A DNA stretch of 64,000 nt from Muricomes sp049840515 (GTDB taxonomy: Bacteria > Bacillota > Clostridia > Lachnospirales > Lachnospiraceae). The notes below the pieces were generated by a model. It saw nothing but the letters and a program-made list of their open reading frames with translations. It was not told the origin of the DNA and did no database searches. Positions 16,920 to 26,548 of this stretch are shown here, in pieces (within the stretch, counting starts at the first letter, position 1; each line of letters begins with the position of its first letter). The position numbers were made by a program, and so were the translations under genes. The DNA lies in NCBI GenBank assembly GCA_049840515.1, contig JASGKW010000002.1:72235-136234 (forward strand), in the 5' to 3' direction.

Positions 16920-19900
16920 TTATTTATCCAAATCCTCTTCCAGCAAATCTACCGATACGAGAGTCGACACGCCTTTTTCCTGCATTGTAATACCATATAG
17001 CCTGTCCGCCGCAGTCATTGTGCCTCTTCTATGTGTAATAACAATAAACTGTGTATGTTTCGTCAGCTTATGTAAATATTGAGCAAAACGCACCACATTG
17101 TTGTCATCTAAAGCGGCTTCAATCTCATCCAGGAGACAGAATGGGGAGGGCTTCAGATTCTGAATCGCAAAAAGAAGTGAGATAGCTGTCAGTGCCTTCT
17201 CCCCGCCGGAGAGCTGCATCATATTCTGTAACTTCTTTCCAGGCGGCTGTGCAATGATTCTGACACCTGCTTCCAGGATATCTTCATCCTCCATCAGCTC
17301 AAGGGTTCCTTTTCCGCCTCCGAACAGTTGCTTAAATACATTGTCAAACTCCTTGGAAATCAAGGCAAATTGTTCCTCAAACTGCTTTCTCATGGCCGCA
17401 TCCAGCTCATCAATAATTTTCATCAGAGTAACCTCTGCCTCAACCAGATCGTCATGCTGCTGTTTCAAAAATTCATAGCGCTCTGAAACACTTTTATAAT
17501 CGTCGATGGCATTGACGTTGACATCTCCAAGCTTCTTAATCTCGCCTTTCAGCGTCTGAATCTGCCGTTTCATATATGACAGGTCCGTCAAATTCTGATT
17601 GCGTAGCTCCATAGCATGGTTGTAAGTCAGCTCATACTCTTCCCACATATAATTCATCTGCTTCTCGGAAGCTTCCTCATATGATTCCTTCTGACTGTTT
17701 AAGCGGAAACTTTCCTTGTCCAGTTCCGACATATGCCTGGACAGCTCTTCCCGTTTCCCGAGAAACTCTTTATGCTTCTGATTAAGCTCATCTCTCTTCA
17801 CCGTCTGGCTTTTAATCTCCGCGTCAATTTCTGCAAAAAGTTCTTTTGAGTTCTCAATTGTATCCCGCAGATTCTTTATTTTATTTTCTTTTTCCTGAAT
17901 TTCTCCGGATGCATTTCCCTTATTCACATCCAGCTCGTCAAGTTCCGCTGTAAACTTCTCAATCTCTTCCCGGATACGTCCTATATTTTCTGAAATAAAT
18001 GCATTTTGCTGCTCCAGGCTAGCACAGGCAAGATGGACATCCTCGGAATGTTTCTGCTGGATGGCTTCTTTTTCCCGGTCAGCTTCCAAATCTTTCTGCA
18101 GCTTTTCAATCTGCACATTCAATTCTTTTTCCAATGTTTCTGAAGTTTCCAGCTCCATCTGAATGGAATCTTCGTTATCTAAAATTTCCTGCAGTTTCTG
18201 CTCCAGACTTTCCTGCTCTTTCAGATAGGTCTCGTACCTCTGAGCAGCCTCCCTCTGTCTTGTCTGCACCTGCTCCACATTCATCTTTGCAGTATTTTCG
18301 ACCACAGAGGCCCTTCTCAGCTTCTGCTGGAGTTCATCAATAGCACTGTAGCATGCGGCTCGCTTTGCTTTTATCTCATTTACGGAAAACTCACAGTCAT
18401 CCATATCCTGTTTCAGCAGCTTTACTGTCTGCTCAAACTCTTCGATTTCCCTTCGTCTGCTCAGAAGGTTGCTTGAATTCTTAAAAGCACCTCCGGTCAT
18501 GGAACCGCCAGGATTAATCAGCTCTCCATCCAGAGTAACCAGACGCAGAGACTGCTTGTATTTTCTGGCAATGCGGATTCCATTGTCGATATGATTGACC
18601 ACCACAGTTCTGCCAAGAAGCTGATTTGCCAGCCCCTGGAATTGCGGCTCCACATGGACAAGGGTGCTGGCTACACCGATAACTCCCTCTTCCTTCATGA
18701 CCTCTGGCTGACGAAGTTCGGCGCTTGTGCGCATACTTGTGAGAGGGAGAAATGTCGCCCGCCCAAATTTATTTTGTTTCAGATAAGCAATCATTCGTTT
18801 TGCAGTTTCTTCATTATCCGTGACAATATTCTGGATATTTCCGCCCAGAGCCGTCTCAACTGCAATTTCATATTCTTTGTCTACCTTGATAATATCGGCA
18901 ACCACCCCTATAAGACCCTTCTCCCGGTCCTTATTGCTCATAACCTTGCGGATACTGTTGCCATAGCCATCATAGCGTTCTGTAATATTCTTTAAGGATT
19001 CCAGCCTTGAGGACTCTCTGTGATATGCGGTCTGACCAATGCGATGCTGCTCCTGTTTCTCTGACAATTCTTTCTGGAGCTGTTCGATTTCATGCTCATT
19101 CCGGCTGATTTCTTCAGCATATTCTGCAATCTTTCCCGAAATCTGCTCTAACTGGGCCTCATATTCCGCCAAAACTTCGTTTTGTTTCTGGGCCTCCCCG
19201 GACATTTCCAAAAGCATCCGTCCCAACTCTGATTTTCTAATGGTAATCTGCTCCTGGGTGGTTGTATAGTGCTGAATCTTTGCACGGGTAGATGCCCTGT
19301 TGTTCAAAAGTTCAATGATTTCCCCTTTGCACTGCTCAATCTCAGCCGTGCCGGAGGCTATCCTTGCCTGCACATCAATCAGAGATTCTCTGGCCTCTGT
19401 GTTACTTTTAACAGCCTCATCCAGCCTGACTTTGACTTCAGCCTGTTCTTTGATTAAATCCCCACTCTGTGCCTGTCTTGTTTCTATTTCTACCCGGATG
19501 ACATTCAGGCGGTTATCATAATGCTCATCATTCATCCGTATGGTATTAATCTGCTCCTTTAAGACATTAATCTGCCCCTCAAGCTGCTGTTTCAAGAGAT
19601 TGGTCTCATTGAGCTGGCTCTTGGCCTTCTCGATGGAGAAATCAATTCCGTCCACCTCTTCCTCAATGGCTTCATACTCTGTCTTCATATCCGCATATTT
19701 GACATTTGCCTCTTCCAGCTCATCCAGAGTGATTCGCAGCTTGGCATCCACATCCTTAATCTGATCTTTTATGCGCTCTGTCTCCAGCAGAAACATATTG
19801 ATATCGAAGGTTTTCAGTTCCTCTTTTTTCTTCAGATATTCCCTTGCAACCTCAGACTGGCGCTTCAAAGGTCCTATCTGTTTTTCCAGCTCCGTGAGAA

Positions 19901-20480
19901 TATCATTGACACGGGTAAGATTCAGCCGCTCCTCTTCCAGCTTTTTCACAGAAAGATTCTTTCTCCGCTTAAATTTTACAATTCCTGCGGCCTCATCAAA
20001 CAGCTCTCTTCGCTCCTCAGGCTTTCCGCTGAGTATTTTATCAATCTGGCCCTGCCCGATAATAGAATACCCTTCTTTTCCAATTCCTGTGTCATAAAAC
20101 ATCTCATTGATATCTTTCAGACGGCACCCTGCACCGTTAATGAGATATTCACTCTCACCTGAGCGGTAAAGCTTTCTGGTGACAGTGACTTCCTCATAAT
20201 CCACAGGAAGCTGGTGGTCTGAATTATCCAGTGTAATTGCCACCGACGCATAGCTGAGCGGCTTGCGGTTCTCTGTGCCGGAAAAAATAACATCCTGCAT
20301 AGTGCCGCCTCTTAACTGCTTTACTCTCTGTTCCCCGAGAACCCAGCGCACTGCATCTGCCACATTACTCTTTCCACTGCCATTTGGACCAACGATACCG
20401 GTAATTCCATTGTGGAATTCAAATTTAATTTTATGGGCAAAAGACTTAAAGCCCTGTACTTCAATGCTTTTTAAATACAT
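16920..20480 (-). CDS. smc: Chromosome partition protein Smc
   Basis: Smc is the ATPase of bacterial condensin that organises and segregates the chromosome. The 1186-residue protein begins with the Walker A motif GPNGSGKSNVADAV near residue 32. Long coiled coils flank a hinge around residues 510-670 (GLIGVVADIIKVDKEY to NPGGSMTGG). It ends with the signature LSGGEKALTAISLLFAI and Walker B PFCLLDEIEAALDD. Length and layout are typical, and the frame is intact over 3.5 kb. Many antisense readings in this region are shadows of the coiled-coil composition. Confidence 0.98.
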   Translation of the reverse strand: MYLKSIEVQGFKSFAHKIKFEFHNGITGIVGPNGSGKSNVADAVRWVLGEQRVKQLRGGTMQDVIFSGTENRKPLSYASVAITLDNSDHQLPVDYEEVTVTRKLYRSGESEYLINGAGCRLKDINEMFYDTGIGKEGYSIIGQGQIDKILSGKPEERRELFDEAAGIVKFKRRKNLSVKKLEEERLNLTRVNDILTELEKQIGPLKRQSEVAREYLKKKEELKTFDINMFLLETERIKDQIKDVDAKLRITLDELEEANVKYADMKTEYEAIEEEVDGIDFSIEKAKSQLNETNLLKQQLEGQINVLKEQINTIRMNDEHYDNRLNVIRVEIETRQAQSGDLIKEQAEVKVRLDEAVKSNTEARESLIDVQARIASGTAEIEQCKGEIIELLNNRASTRAKIQHYTTTQEQITIRKSELGRMLLEMSGEAQKQNEVLAEYEAQLEQISGKIAEYAEEISRNEHEIEQLQKELSEKQEQHRIGQTAYHRESSRLESLKNITERYDGYGNSIRKVMSNKDREKGLIGVVADIIKVDKEYEIAVETALGGNIQNIVTDNEETAKRMIAYLKQNKFGRATFLPLTSMRTSAELRQPEVMKEEGVIGVASTLVHVEPQFQGLANQLLGRTVVVNHIDNGIRIARKYKQSLRLVTLDGELINPGGSMTGGAFKNSSNLLSRRREIEEFEQTVKLLKQDMDDCEFSVNEIKAKRAACYSAIDELQQKLRRASVVENTAKMNVEQVQTRQREAAQRYETYLKEQESLEQKLQEILDNEDSIQMELETSETLEKELNVQIEKLQKDLEADREKEAIQQKHSEDVHLACASLEQQNAFISENIGRIREEIEKFTAELDELDVNKGNASGEIQEKENKIKNLRDTIENSKELFAEIDAEIKSQTVKRDELNQKHKEFLGKREELSRHMSELDKESFRLNSQKESYEEASEKQMNYMWEEYELTYNHAMELRNQNLTDLSYMKRQIQTLKGEIKKLGDVNVNAIDDYKSVSERYEFLKQQHDDLVEAEVTLMKIIDELDAAMRKQFEEQFALISKEFDNVFKQLFGGGKGTLELMEDEDILEAGVRIIAQPPGKKLQNMMQLSGGEKALTAISLLFAIQNLKPSPFCLLDEIEAALDDNNVVRFAQYLHKLTKHTQFIVITHRRGTMTAADRLYGITMQEKGVSTLVSVDLLEEDLDK

Positions 20481-20492
20481 ATAACACCTGCT

Positions 20493-21188
20493 TTATTTTT
20501 CTTTTCTCAATTCTAGTATCGCTTTATAGGCCGCCTCCTGCTCCGCTGCCTTTTTGGTCCTTCCTTTTCCCACACCATAATTCTTGTCGCCGATGAGAAC
20601 CTCCACAAAAAATGACTTATTGTGGTCCGGTCCCTCCTCTTTTACAAGCTGGTAAGAAATCCCCTCTTCCATCCTAGCCTGTACAATCTCCTGCAAAATA
20701 GTCTTGCTATCAAAAAAGAGCTTCTTATTCTCCAAATCAGTTAATATAAACCGATGAATAAACTCTTTTGCATTAGTAAAACCACCGTCCAGATAAATTG
20801 CACCAATCAAAGCTTCCAATGCATCTGATGTAATGGACTCCCTTTGTCTTCCCCCTGTTGCCTCTTCTCCTCTGCCCAAAAGCAGGTAAGAGCCTAAATC
20901 AATATCTCTCGCACAAAAAGCCAGCGCCGGTTCACACACCATACTTGCCCTGGTTTTAGTCAGCTCCCCCTCGGATACCTTGGGAGACTCCAAATATAAA
21001 TATTCACTGGAAATCAGCTCCAGCACTGCGTCTCCAAGAAACTCCAGCCTCTCATTGCAGTGGTGCTTTTCCAAGTGCTTCTCATTCGTGTAAGAACTGT
21101 GCATCATAGCCTGTCCCAGCAAAGAAAAATCCTGAAATTTGTATCCTATCTTTTCTTCTAATTCCTTCAAGTTATCACTCATATACAT
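20493..21188 (-). CDS. rnc: Ribonuclease III
   Basis: RNase III cleaves double-stranded RNA in rRNA processing and mRNA turnover. The 231-residue protein has the signature NERLEFLGDAVLELISSEYL near residue 42, a second acidic helix (SDALEALIGAIYLDGG) and a C-terminal double-stranded RNA-binding domain (NYGVGKGRTKKAAEQEAAYKA). The first ATG has GGAAGG 6 bases upstream. It is followed by smc at 12 bases. Confidence 0.98.
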   Translation of the reverse strand: MYMSDNLKELEEKIGYKFQDFSLLGQAMMHSSYTNEKHLEKHHCNERLEFLGDAVLELISSEYLYLESPKVSEGELTKTRASMVCEPALAFCARDIDLGSYLLLGRGEEATGGRQRESITSDALEALIGAIYLDGGFTNAKEFIHRFILTDLENKKLFFDSKTILQEIVQARMEEGISYQLVKEEGPDHNKSFFVEVLIGDKNYGVGKGRTKKAAEQEAAYKAILELRKEK

Positions 21189-21250
21189 TTATTTCCTTCC
21201 AAAAAGATTGTCCCTATTTCCTCCTTGAACTGTCCTTTCCTTATGAAAAT

Positions 21251-21274
21251 GAAAAAGCCCACAGGGGCTTTTTC
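21251..21274 (-). terminator. Intrinsic terminator after acpP
   Basis: Arms GAAAAAGCCC and GGGCTTTTTC lie 13 bases after the acpP stop, with a T-rich tail in the minus direction. Partial readthrough into rnc is possible given the conserved gene order. Confidence 0.75.
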
Positions 21275-21287
21275 ATCCATTTGCTAT

Positions 21288-21518
21288 CTATTCTACAGCC
21301 TTTTTAATCTGGTCAACCGCATCCTGAACTGTTGAAATCTTCTCAGCTTCATCGTTGTCAATTTCAATATCAAATTCTTCTTCAATTCCCATAATAATCT
21401 GGAAAATATCCAAGGAATCTGCTCCTAAATCATCCACAAATGTAGTCTCCAGGCTGATGTCATCCTTTGAAACATTTAACACGTCTGCAATAATTTCCTG
21501 TAATTTTTCAAACTCCAT
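21288..21518 (-). CDS. acpP: Acyl carrier protein
   Basis: ACP carries acyl intermediates of fatty acid synthesis on a phosphopantetheine arm. The 76-residue acidic protein has the attachment motif DDLGADSLD with the modified serine at about residue 35. It lies between plsX and rnc, as in many Firmicutes, although the usual fab genes are not present here. Confidence 0.97.
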   Translation of the reverse strand: MEFEKLQEIIADVLNVSKDDISLETTFVDDLGADSLDIFQIIMGIEEEFDIEIDNDEAEKISTVQDAVDQIKKAVE

Positions 21519-21542
21519 AACTTTGTTCCCTTTCTTATTACA

Positions 21543-22568
21543 CTATTCTTCTTTTTTTTCTTCCTGCGCCTGGATGGCAAGCTCTATCTTCTCATTAATC
21601 TGCTGCTCCCTAAAAGTGACGCACTGGATAATTGAATTACATACTTCTCTTGAAGTAGAACTTCCATGTGTTTTTACAACCAGCCCATTTAATCCCAGCA
21701 GAGGTGCTCCGCCGTGCTCACTGGCATCAAAATTTTTCAGTGTGGCTTTTAATGCGGGCTTTACGAGAAGTGCGCCTATCTTACTTCTCAGAGAACTCAT
21801 CATTCCTCCCTTAATCTTGCTGATCAAGGTGCTGCCTAAGCCCTCATAAAGCTTGAGTATTACATTTCCCACAAAAGCTTCACAGACGATAACGTCCACA
21901 TCTCCGGCAGGAATGTCCCTGGCCTCCACACTTCCCACAAAGTTGATATCCTTGCATTCTTTTAAAAGAGGAAATGTCTCTTTCACAAGTGCGTTCCCCT
22001 TCTCTTCCTCTGCACCGATATTTACAATTCCTACTGTGGGATTTTTCTTCCCGACAACACTCTCCATGTAAATGGAACCTATCTTTGCAAACTGAACAAG
22101 ATGTGACGGCCGTGCGTCTACATTTGCTCCACAATCAATCAGCAGCGATACACCCTTGGCTGTGGGGATAAGAGGTGCCAGAGGCGGTCTCTCCACTCCC
22201 TTAATTCTGCCCACCAGCACTTGGCCTCCAACCAGAATGGCTCCTGAACTGCCGGCAGATACAAAAGCATCCGCCTCCCCGTTCTTCACCATGTTCATAG
22301 CTACCACGAGGGAGGAATCTTTCTTTCTGCGAATTGCCATAACAGGCGCCTCCGCAGTCTCAATAACCTCACTGGCATTCACAATCTCAATCTGGTCTTT
22401 TGGATAAGTATATTCTGATAAAGTCTTCTTTAACAACTCTTCCTGCCCTGTGAGTAAAACCTTGATGTCGCTCCTTCGCTGTACAGCTTCTGCCGCACCT
22501 TTGATAATCTCTCCCGGTGCATTGTCTCCGCCCATAGCATCCAGGGCAACTCTTGTAATATCAGACAT
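21543..22568 (-). CDS. plsX: Phosphate acyltransferase PlsX
   Basis: PlsX converts acyl-ACP to acyl-phosphate, the donor used by PlsY. The 341-residue soluble protein starts VALDAMGGDNAPGEIIKG and has conserved glycine-rich blocks (VSAGSSGAILVGG, LIDCGANVDARP, CEAFVGNVILKLYEG, GGAPLLGLNG). It heads the plsX-acpP pair. In many relatives rpmF precedes it directly; here a 5.8-kb block intervenes and plsX has its own promoter. Confidence 0.97.
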   Translation of the reverse strand: MSDITRVALDAMGGDNAPGEIIKGAAEAVQRRSDIKVLLTGQEELLKKTLSEYTYPKDQIEIVNASEVIETAEAPVMAIRRKKDSSLVVAMNMVKNGEADAFVSAGSSGAILVGGQVLVGRIKGVERPPLAPLIPTAKGVSLLIDCGANVDARPSHLVQFAKIGSIYMESVVGKKNPTVGIVNIGAEEEKGNALVKETFPLLKECKDINFVGSVEARDIPAGDVDVIVCEAFVGNVILKLYEGLGSTLISKIKGGMMSSLRSKIGALLVKPALKATLKNFDASEHGGAPLLGLNGLVVKTHGSSTSREVCNSIIQCVTFREQQINEKIELAIQAQEEKKEE

Positions 22569-22600
22569 ATTTCTTTCTTCCTCCTAACGCCACTGCATTA

Positions 22601-22629
22601 ATTCTACTAGACATCAATACAAAAATCAA
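22601..22629 (-). promoter_or_regulatory. Candidate plsX promoter
   Basis: TTGATT and TAGAAT on the minus strand are separated by 17 bases, ending about 33 bases upstream of the plsX start. Confidence 0.55.
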
Positions 22630-22645
22630 CAACAAATTTCCCGCT

Positions 22646-23218
22646 TTATCTTTCAACCCTGACTCTTTTTGAAATGTCTTCTTTCTCCTTTGAATCTGGC
22701 TCCTGCACAATTCCGCCGAAGGGCATTTGTGCAACTAAAATATAAGATTCCGGAAGTTCAAAAAGTTCACGCACTTTAGCATCAATCACTGGGTTATAGT
22801 GCTGCAGTGATGCGCCGATTTCCAGCTGACGCAGACCGCTCCAGACACTGAGCTGAAGCATTCCGCTGGACTGACTTGCCCAAACCGGAAAATTAGCCTC
22901 GTACAGAGGAAACTGCTTCTGTAATCCCTCCACCACACTATTGTCATAGAAATAGAGCACAGTTCCTGCGCCCGCTTTAAAACTATCAATCTTTTCTCTT
23001 GGCACCATCCCGTCAAACGCATCATAGATAGAATCCCACAAAAGATTCTGCTTTTCTCCCAAAGCAATGACAACCCTGGAACTCTTCATATTAAATGCAT
23101 CGGGAACCAGTTCTGTTACCTCCTGAATCAACTCAATAACCTGCTCCTCACTCACTGGAAGCTCTTTGTTAATGTTATAATAACTTCTGCGTTTTTCTAA
23201 AGCTTTTGTAATATTCAT
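22646..23218 (-). CDS. Nitroreductase family protein
   Basis: This 190-residue FMN-dependent oxidoreductase-like protein begins with the arginine-containing segment ALEKRRSYYNINKELPV and has the helix-rich SFxMKSSRVVI-type region (FNMKSSRVVIALGE). The C-terminal block ASLQHYNPVID...MPFGGIVQEP resembles the NfsA/oxygen-insensitive family of small nitroreductases. The natural substrate is unknown. It lies 18 bases after the pirin gene and is likely co-transcribed with it; pirins and nitroreductases are both often stress-related. Confidence 0.9.
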   Translation of the reverse strand: MNITKALEKRRSYYNINKELPVSEEQVIELIQEVTELVPDAFNMKSSRVVIALGEKQNLLWDSIYDAFDGMVPREKIDSFKAGAGTVLYFYDNSVVEGLQKQFPLYEANFPVWASQSSGMLQLSVWSGLRQLEIGASLQHYNPVIDAKVRELFELPESYILVAQMPFGGIVQEPDSKEKEDISKRVRVER

Positions 23219-23236
23219 AAGAAAATTCTCCTTTCA

Positions 23237-24085
23237 TTATTCGCTGTCATAAGATATTTCTTTCTGCAGGAAAGTCCCGTTTTCCAAATCTTTGAAGGCC
23301 TTGTACAGCTCATCCTTTGTATTCATTACAATCGGACCTCCCCATGCTACTGGTTCTTTTAAAACTGTGGAGCTCATAAATAATACCTGAGCAGCCCTGC
23401 CTGTACTTTTTATTACAACTTTATCCCCTTCTGTAAGCTTCACAGCCGTTTTTTCGCTTATCACCTCTCCCCCGACATTTGCCTCACCTGTTAAGGTAAA
23501 TACCATAACAGACCGCTCTTTTTCTGTATCAATTACAACAGTTCCTCCTGGCTCCAGGTGTATATCATAATAATCCAGAGGAAGATATCTGCTCATGTAT
23601 CCAGTCTTGTCCTCATATTTTCCGGCAAGCAGCCTCAGCTTTCCATGTTCCAGAGGAATTTCCTGTATCTCATTATTATTAATACTGTGATATGCAGGCG
23701 CTGTCATTTTGTCCTTTGCCGGCAGGTTGAGCCACAATTGTACTCCCAGCATTCTTTCTGACTCTGGAAGATTTTCCTCATGCAGAATACCGGAACCTGC
23801 GGTCATCCACTGAACCTCGCCGTCTGAAATGGCATCTGTGTTCCCTAAGCTGTCCTGGTGCACCATCTTTCCCTTGTATACATAACTCACCGTCTCAATT
23901 CCGCGGTGCGGATGCATGGGAAAACCAGCAGTGTAATCATCTGGATTTGTACTGTCAAAAGAATCCAGCATCAAAATCGGGTCGAACTCCTCCACTGTCG
24001 TATTACCCAGTACCCTGACCAAATTCACGCCAGCCCCATCCTGTGTATGGAAACCTCTGATTTGATTCTTGACTTTTCTTTCCAT
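23237..24085 (-). CDS. Pirin family protein
   Basis: Pirins are bicupin proteins; some act as quercetinases and others as redox-linked regulators. The 282-residue protein has the metal site motif FPMHPHRGIETVSYV and the flanking DGEVQWMTAGSGILHEE in the first cupin. A second cupin domain lies around residues 170-270. The start follows GGAGGTGGG. A promoter upstream (24123-24152) is divergent from that of the aminotransferase operon. Confidence 0.95.
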   Translation of the reverse strand: MERKVKNQIRGFHTQDGAGVNLVRVLGNTTVEEFDPILMLDSFDSTNPDDYTAGFPMHPHRGIETVSYVYKGKMVHQDSLGNTDAISDGEVQWMTAGSGILHEENLPESERMLGVQLWLNLPAKDKMTAPAYHSINNNEIQEIPLEHGKLRLLAGKYEDKTGYMSRYLPLDYYDIHLEPGGTVVIDTEKERSVMVFTLTGEANVGGEVISEKTAVKLTEGDKVVIKSTGRAAQVLFMSSTVLKEPVAWGGPIVMNTKDELYKAFKDLENGTFLQKEISYDSE

Positions 24086-24122
24086 CTTCCCACCTCCAAA
24101 TCTTTTCTCAATAGTTTTCTAT

Positions 24123-24152
24123 ATTATACAATCTTCCCTTGTCAACTGTAAA
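24123..24152 (-). promoter_or_regulatory. Promoter of the pirin-nitroreductase operon
   Basis: TTTACA and TATAAT on the minus strand are spaced by 18 bases, ending about 38 bases before the pirin start codon. Confidence 0.6.
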
Positions 24153-24170
24153 TAAAATTTCAAAAAACTA

Positions 24171-24200
24171 TTGACAATATATTATTTTACAGAGTATACT
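24171..24200 (+). promoter_or_regulatory. Promoter of the aminotransferase-ABC operon
   Basis: TTGACA and TATACT are spaced by 18 bases, about 134 bases upstream of the aminotransferase start. The long leader contains a terminator-like hairpin. Confidence 0.65.
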
Positions 24201-24222
24201 CCCTGTTATAAAGGTGAGACGG

Positions 24223-24264
24223 AAACGACGGTGATTCTTATTAGGGAATTGCCGTCGTTTTTTT
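24223..24264 (+). terminator. Leader terminator (possible attenuator)
   Basis: AAACGACGG and CCGTCGTTT form a perfect stem continuing directly into a run of seven T. An inner ATTC/GAAT pairing extends the hairpin. It begins about 16 bases after the predicted start site and lies 70 bases before the coding sequence, so it could attenuate the operon. I recognise no known riboswitch or T-box in the leader. Confidence 0.65.
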
Positions 24265-24333
24265 GCTTTTAAACACAACATGGCAGATTGCGCAATCGGC
24301 TTCCCACATTAACCATACACGGAGGTGACCAGA

Positions 24334-25575
24334 ATGAAATTAAAAGACACTGGATTGACAAAAACTGAATTAAAAGCTCTGGTAGACACATATATGATTG
24401 ATACTTACGAGAGATTTGATATGATTGCCGAAACCGCAAAGGATATGTATATTTACGATGAAAATGGCGAGGGTTATCTTGACTTTTATGCCGGTGTGGC
24501 AGTAAACAGTACAGGAAACGGCAATGAAAAGGTGATTGCCGCCGTGGAGAATCAACTAAAAGATGTAATGCACACATTTAACTATCCTTACACCATTCCC
24601 CAGGCGCTGCTGGCCCAAAAAATCTGCACCACAATTGGGATGGATAAAGTTTTCTTCCAAAGCACCGGCACAGAATCCAATGAAGCCATGATTAAAATGG
24701 CAAGAAAATATGGTGTTGAAAAATACGGCCCCCATAAATATAACATTGTCACTGCATTCGATGGTTTTCACGGCAGAACCTATGGTTCTATGTCCGCAAC
24801 CGGTCAGCCTGACAATGGATGTCAGATTGGCTTTAAACCTATGATATCAGGTTTTACTTACGCAAAGTTTAATGATTTAGACGCCTTTAAGGCCGCTGTT
24901 ACGGAAAATACCATTGCTATTATGATTGAACCGGTCCAGGGGGAAGGCGGTGTACATCCTGCTTCTATGGAATTCATGAAAGGGCTCAGAAAACTTTGTG
25001 ATGAAAAAGGGCTTCTCCTCCTCCTGGATGAAATCCAGACAGGATGGTGCCGGACCGGGGCTGTCATGTCTTACATGAACTATGGCATTAAACCGGATAT
25101 CGTCTCCATGGCGAAAGCACTCGGCGGCGGCATGCCTATCGGTGCAATCTGTGCAACCGCAGAAGTAGCTGCAGCATTTACCCCCGGCTCACATGGCACT
25201 ACATTCGGAGGTCACCCTGTTTCATGCGCTGCAGCTCTTGCGGAAGTAGACGAGCTTCTTGACAAAAATCTGGCCGAAAATTCCCGCAAAATGGGAAATT
25301 ATTTTATGAACAAGTTAAAGAAGCTGCCTCACATGAAAGAGGTCAGAGGACAGGGGCTTCTTGTCGGCGTAGAATTTGACAAATACATTGACGCCACAGA
25401 TATTAAACACGAAGCTTTCGAGAGACATCTGTTAATCACAGCAATTGGAAGCCATATTATCCGCATGGTTCCGCCCCTCATCGTGACAAAGTCGGACTGT
25501 GATAAAGCATTTGAAATTCTTTATAAATGTGTAGAAGCAATTGCGGAAGCTAACACCGAATTACGGTGTGGATAA
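24334..25575 (+). CDS. Class III aminotransferase (acetylornithine-type)
   Basis: This PLP-dependent fold-type I aminotransferase of about 413 residues resembles acetylornithine/succinylornithine aminotransferases of arginine metabolism. Motifs are VNSTGNGNEKV, FFQSTGTESNEAMIKMA, FHGRTYGSMSATGQP, LLLDEIQTGWCRTG and the PLP lysine in SMAKALGGGMPIGA. The start ATG follows GGAGGTGA. An amino acid ABC transporter lies downstream, and no other arginine genes are nearby. A role in amino-acid or omega-amino-acid catabolism (for example ornithine or 4-aminobutyrate) is therefore equally possible. A hairpin in the leader suggests attenuation. Confidence 0.88.
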   Translation: MKLKDTGLTKTELKALVDTYMIDTYERFDMIAETAKDMYIYDENGEGYLDFYAGVAVNSTGNGNEKVIAAVENQLKDVMHTFNYPYTIPQALLAQKICTTIGMDKVFFQSTGTESNEAMIKMARKYGVEKYGPHKYNIVTAFDGFHGRTYGSMSATGQPDNGCQIGFKPMISGFTYAKFNDLDAFKAAVTENTIAIMIEPVQGEGGVHPASMEFMKGLRKLCDEKGLLLLLDEIQTGWCRTGAVMSYMNYGIKPDIVSMAKALGGGMPIGAICATAEVAAAFTPGSHGTTFGGHPVSCAAALAEVDELLDKNLAENSRKMGNYFMNKLKKLPHMKEVRGQGLLVGVEFDKYIDATDIKHEAFERHLLITAIGSHIIRMVPPLIVTKSDCDKAFEILYKCVEAIAEANTELRCG

Positions 25576-25590
25576 TAAATAAACAATGCG

Positions 25591-25630
25591 AAGGTGCGTT
25601 ACAGAAATTGTAATGCACCTTTTCGTTTTT
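25591..25630 (+). terminator. Terminator between aminotransferase and ABC transporter genes
   Basis: AAGGTGC and GCACCTT form the base of a hairpin extended by GTTAC/GTAAT pairing, followed by TTTCGTTTTT. It may partially separate the transporter genes from the aminotransferase. Confidence 0.7.
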
Positions 25631-25664
25631 ATAAACTTAAAACAATGATAGGAGGAATGGAATT

Positions 25665-26501
25665 ATGAAAAGGAAAATATTTTCTGCTTTACTTATCGCA
25701 ACAATGACAATAACCATGTTGGCAGGGTGCCAGAAACCCTCTGACAACGCTTCCCCAGACACCCAGACTGAAGAAAAAGCAAAAACAGCGCCGTCAGATG
25801 TGCAGGATTCTATGAAAGGCGTTACCCTCAAGGTCGGCACATCCGGGCTATTTGGACCGTTTTCATATTATGATGAGGATGGAAAAACCTTAATCGGATA
25901 TGATTTAGATTTGCTTGCTGACCTTCAGAAAATTCTCGGATTCGATATTGACAATGGAATTCAGGCAATGGATTACTCAGCCTTAACCGCCTCTCTGGCC
26001 GGAGGAAAACTTGATGTCGGTGCCGCAGCACTCTGTGCAACAGATGAGCGCAAAGAAGTTATGAATTTTACAGATACATACTGTGATTCCGGCCAGGTCG
26101 TTATGATAAATAAAGAAAAGGCAAAAGACATTGCAGGAGTAGATGATTTGTCCGGGAAAAAAGTGGCTGTTGAAAAAGGTACAGCATCTCACATGTATGC
26201 AACAAAAAACCTGCCGGACTCTGAAATTGAAGTCCACGATACCATAACAACGGCATATGAATCATTGGAGCAGGGAAAAGTGGATGCTGTCATTCAGGAC
26301 GGACCGGGAGCTGCATTTTACATCAAAACAACGGCAAATACCAAACTAGAAGTAACCGGAGAAGAATTCAATCAGGGACAGGCCCCTTATGCAATTGCAG
26401 TTTCAAAAGATTGTAAATACTTAGAACAGATTAACACAGCACTGAATATGCTCCAAAAAGACGGAACATTGGATGAACTTTATGCAAAATGGTGTGAGTA
26501 A
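25665..26501 (+). CDS. Amino acid ABC transporter substrate-binding lipoprotein
   Basis: This 278-residue protein is a type II periplasmic-binding-fold receptor for polar amino acids, tethered outside the membrane. It has a basic start, a hydrophobic signal and the lipobox LAGC with Cys22. Beyond the signal are LIGYDLDLLADLQKILG, GKLDVGAAALCATDERKE and GKKVAVEKGTASHMY, which are typical of the SBP_bac_3 family. The ligand cannot be told from sequence. It heads a binding protein-permease-ATPase set. Confidence 0.94.
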   Translation: MKRKIFSALLIATMTITMLAGCQKPSDNASPDTQTEEKAKTAPSDVQDSMKGVTLKVGTSGLFGPFSYYDEDGKTLIGYDLDLLADLQKILGFDIDNGIQAMDYSALTASLAGGKLDVGAAALCATDERKEVMNFTDTYCDSGQVVMINKEKAKDIAGVDDLSGKKVAVEKGTASHMYATKNLPDSEIEVHDTITTAYESLEQGKVDAVIQDGPGAAFYIKTTANTKLEVTGEEFNQGQAPYAIAVSKDCKYLEQINTALNMLQKDGTLDELYAKWCE

Positions 26502-26548
26502 TAAATATAAGCCTGCATATTTAAATAAAAAAGATTGGATGTGACTGT

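Noticed and set aside
24181..24264. Possible guanidine (mini-ykkC) or other known riboswitch before the aminotransferase
   Set aside because: The two ACGR-loop hairpins of mini-ykkC are not present, and only a single terminator hairpin is clear.
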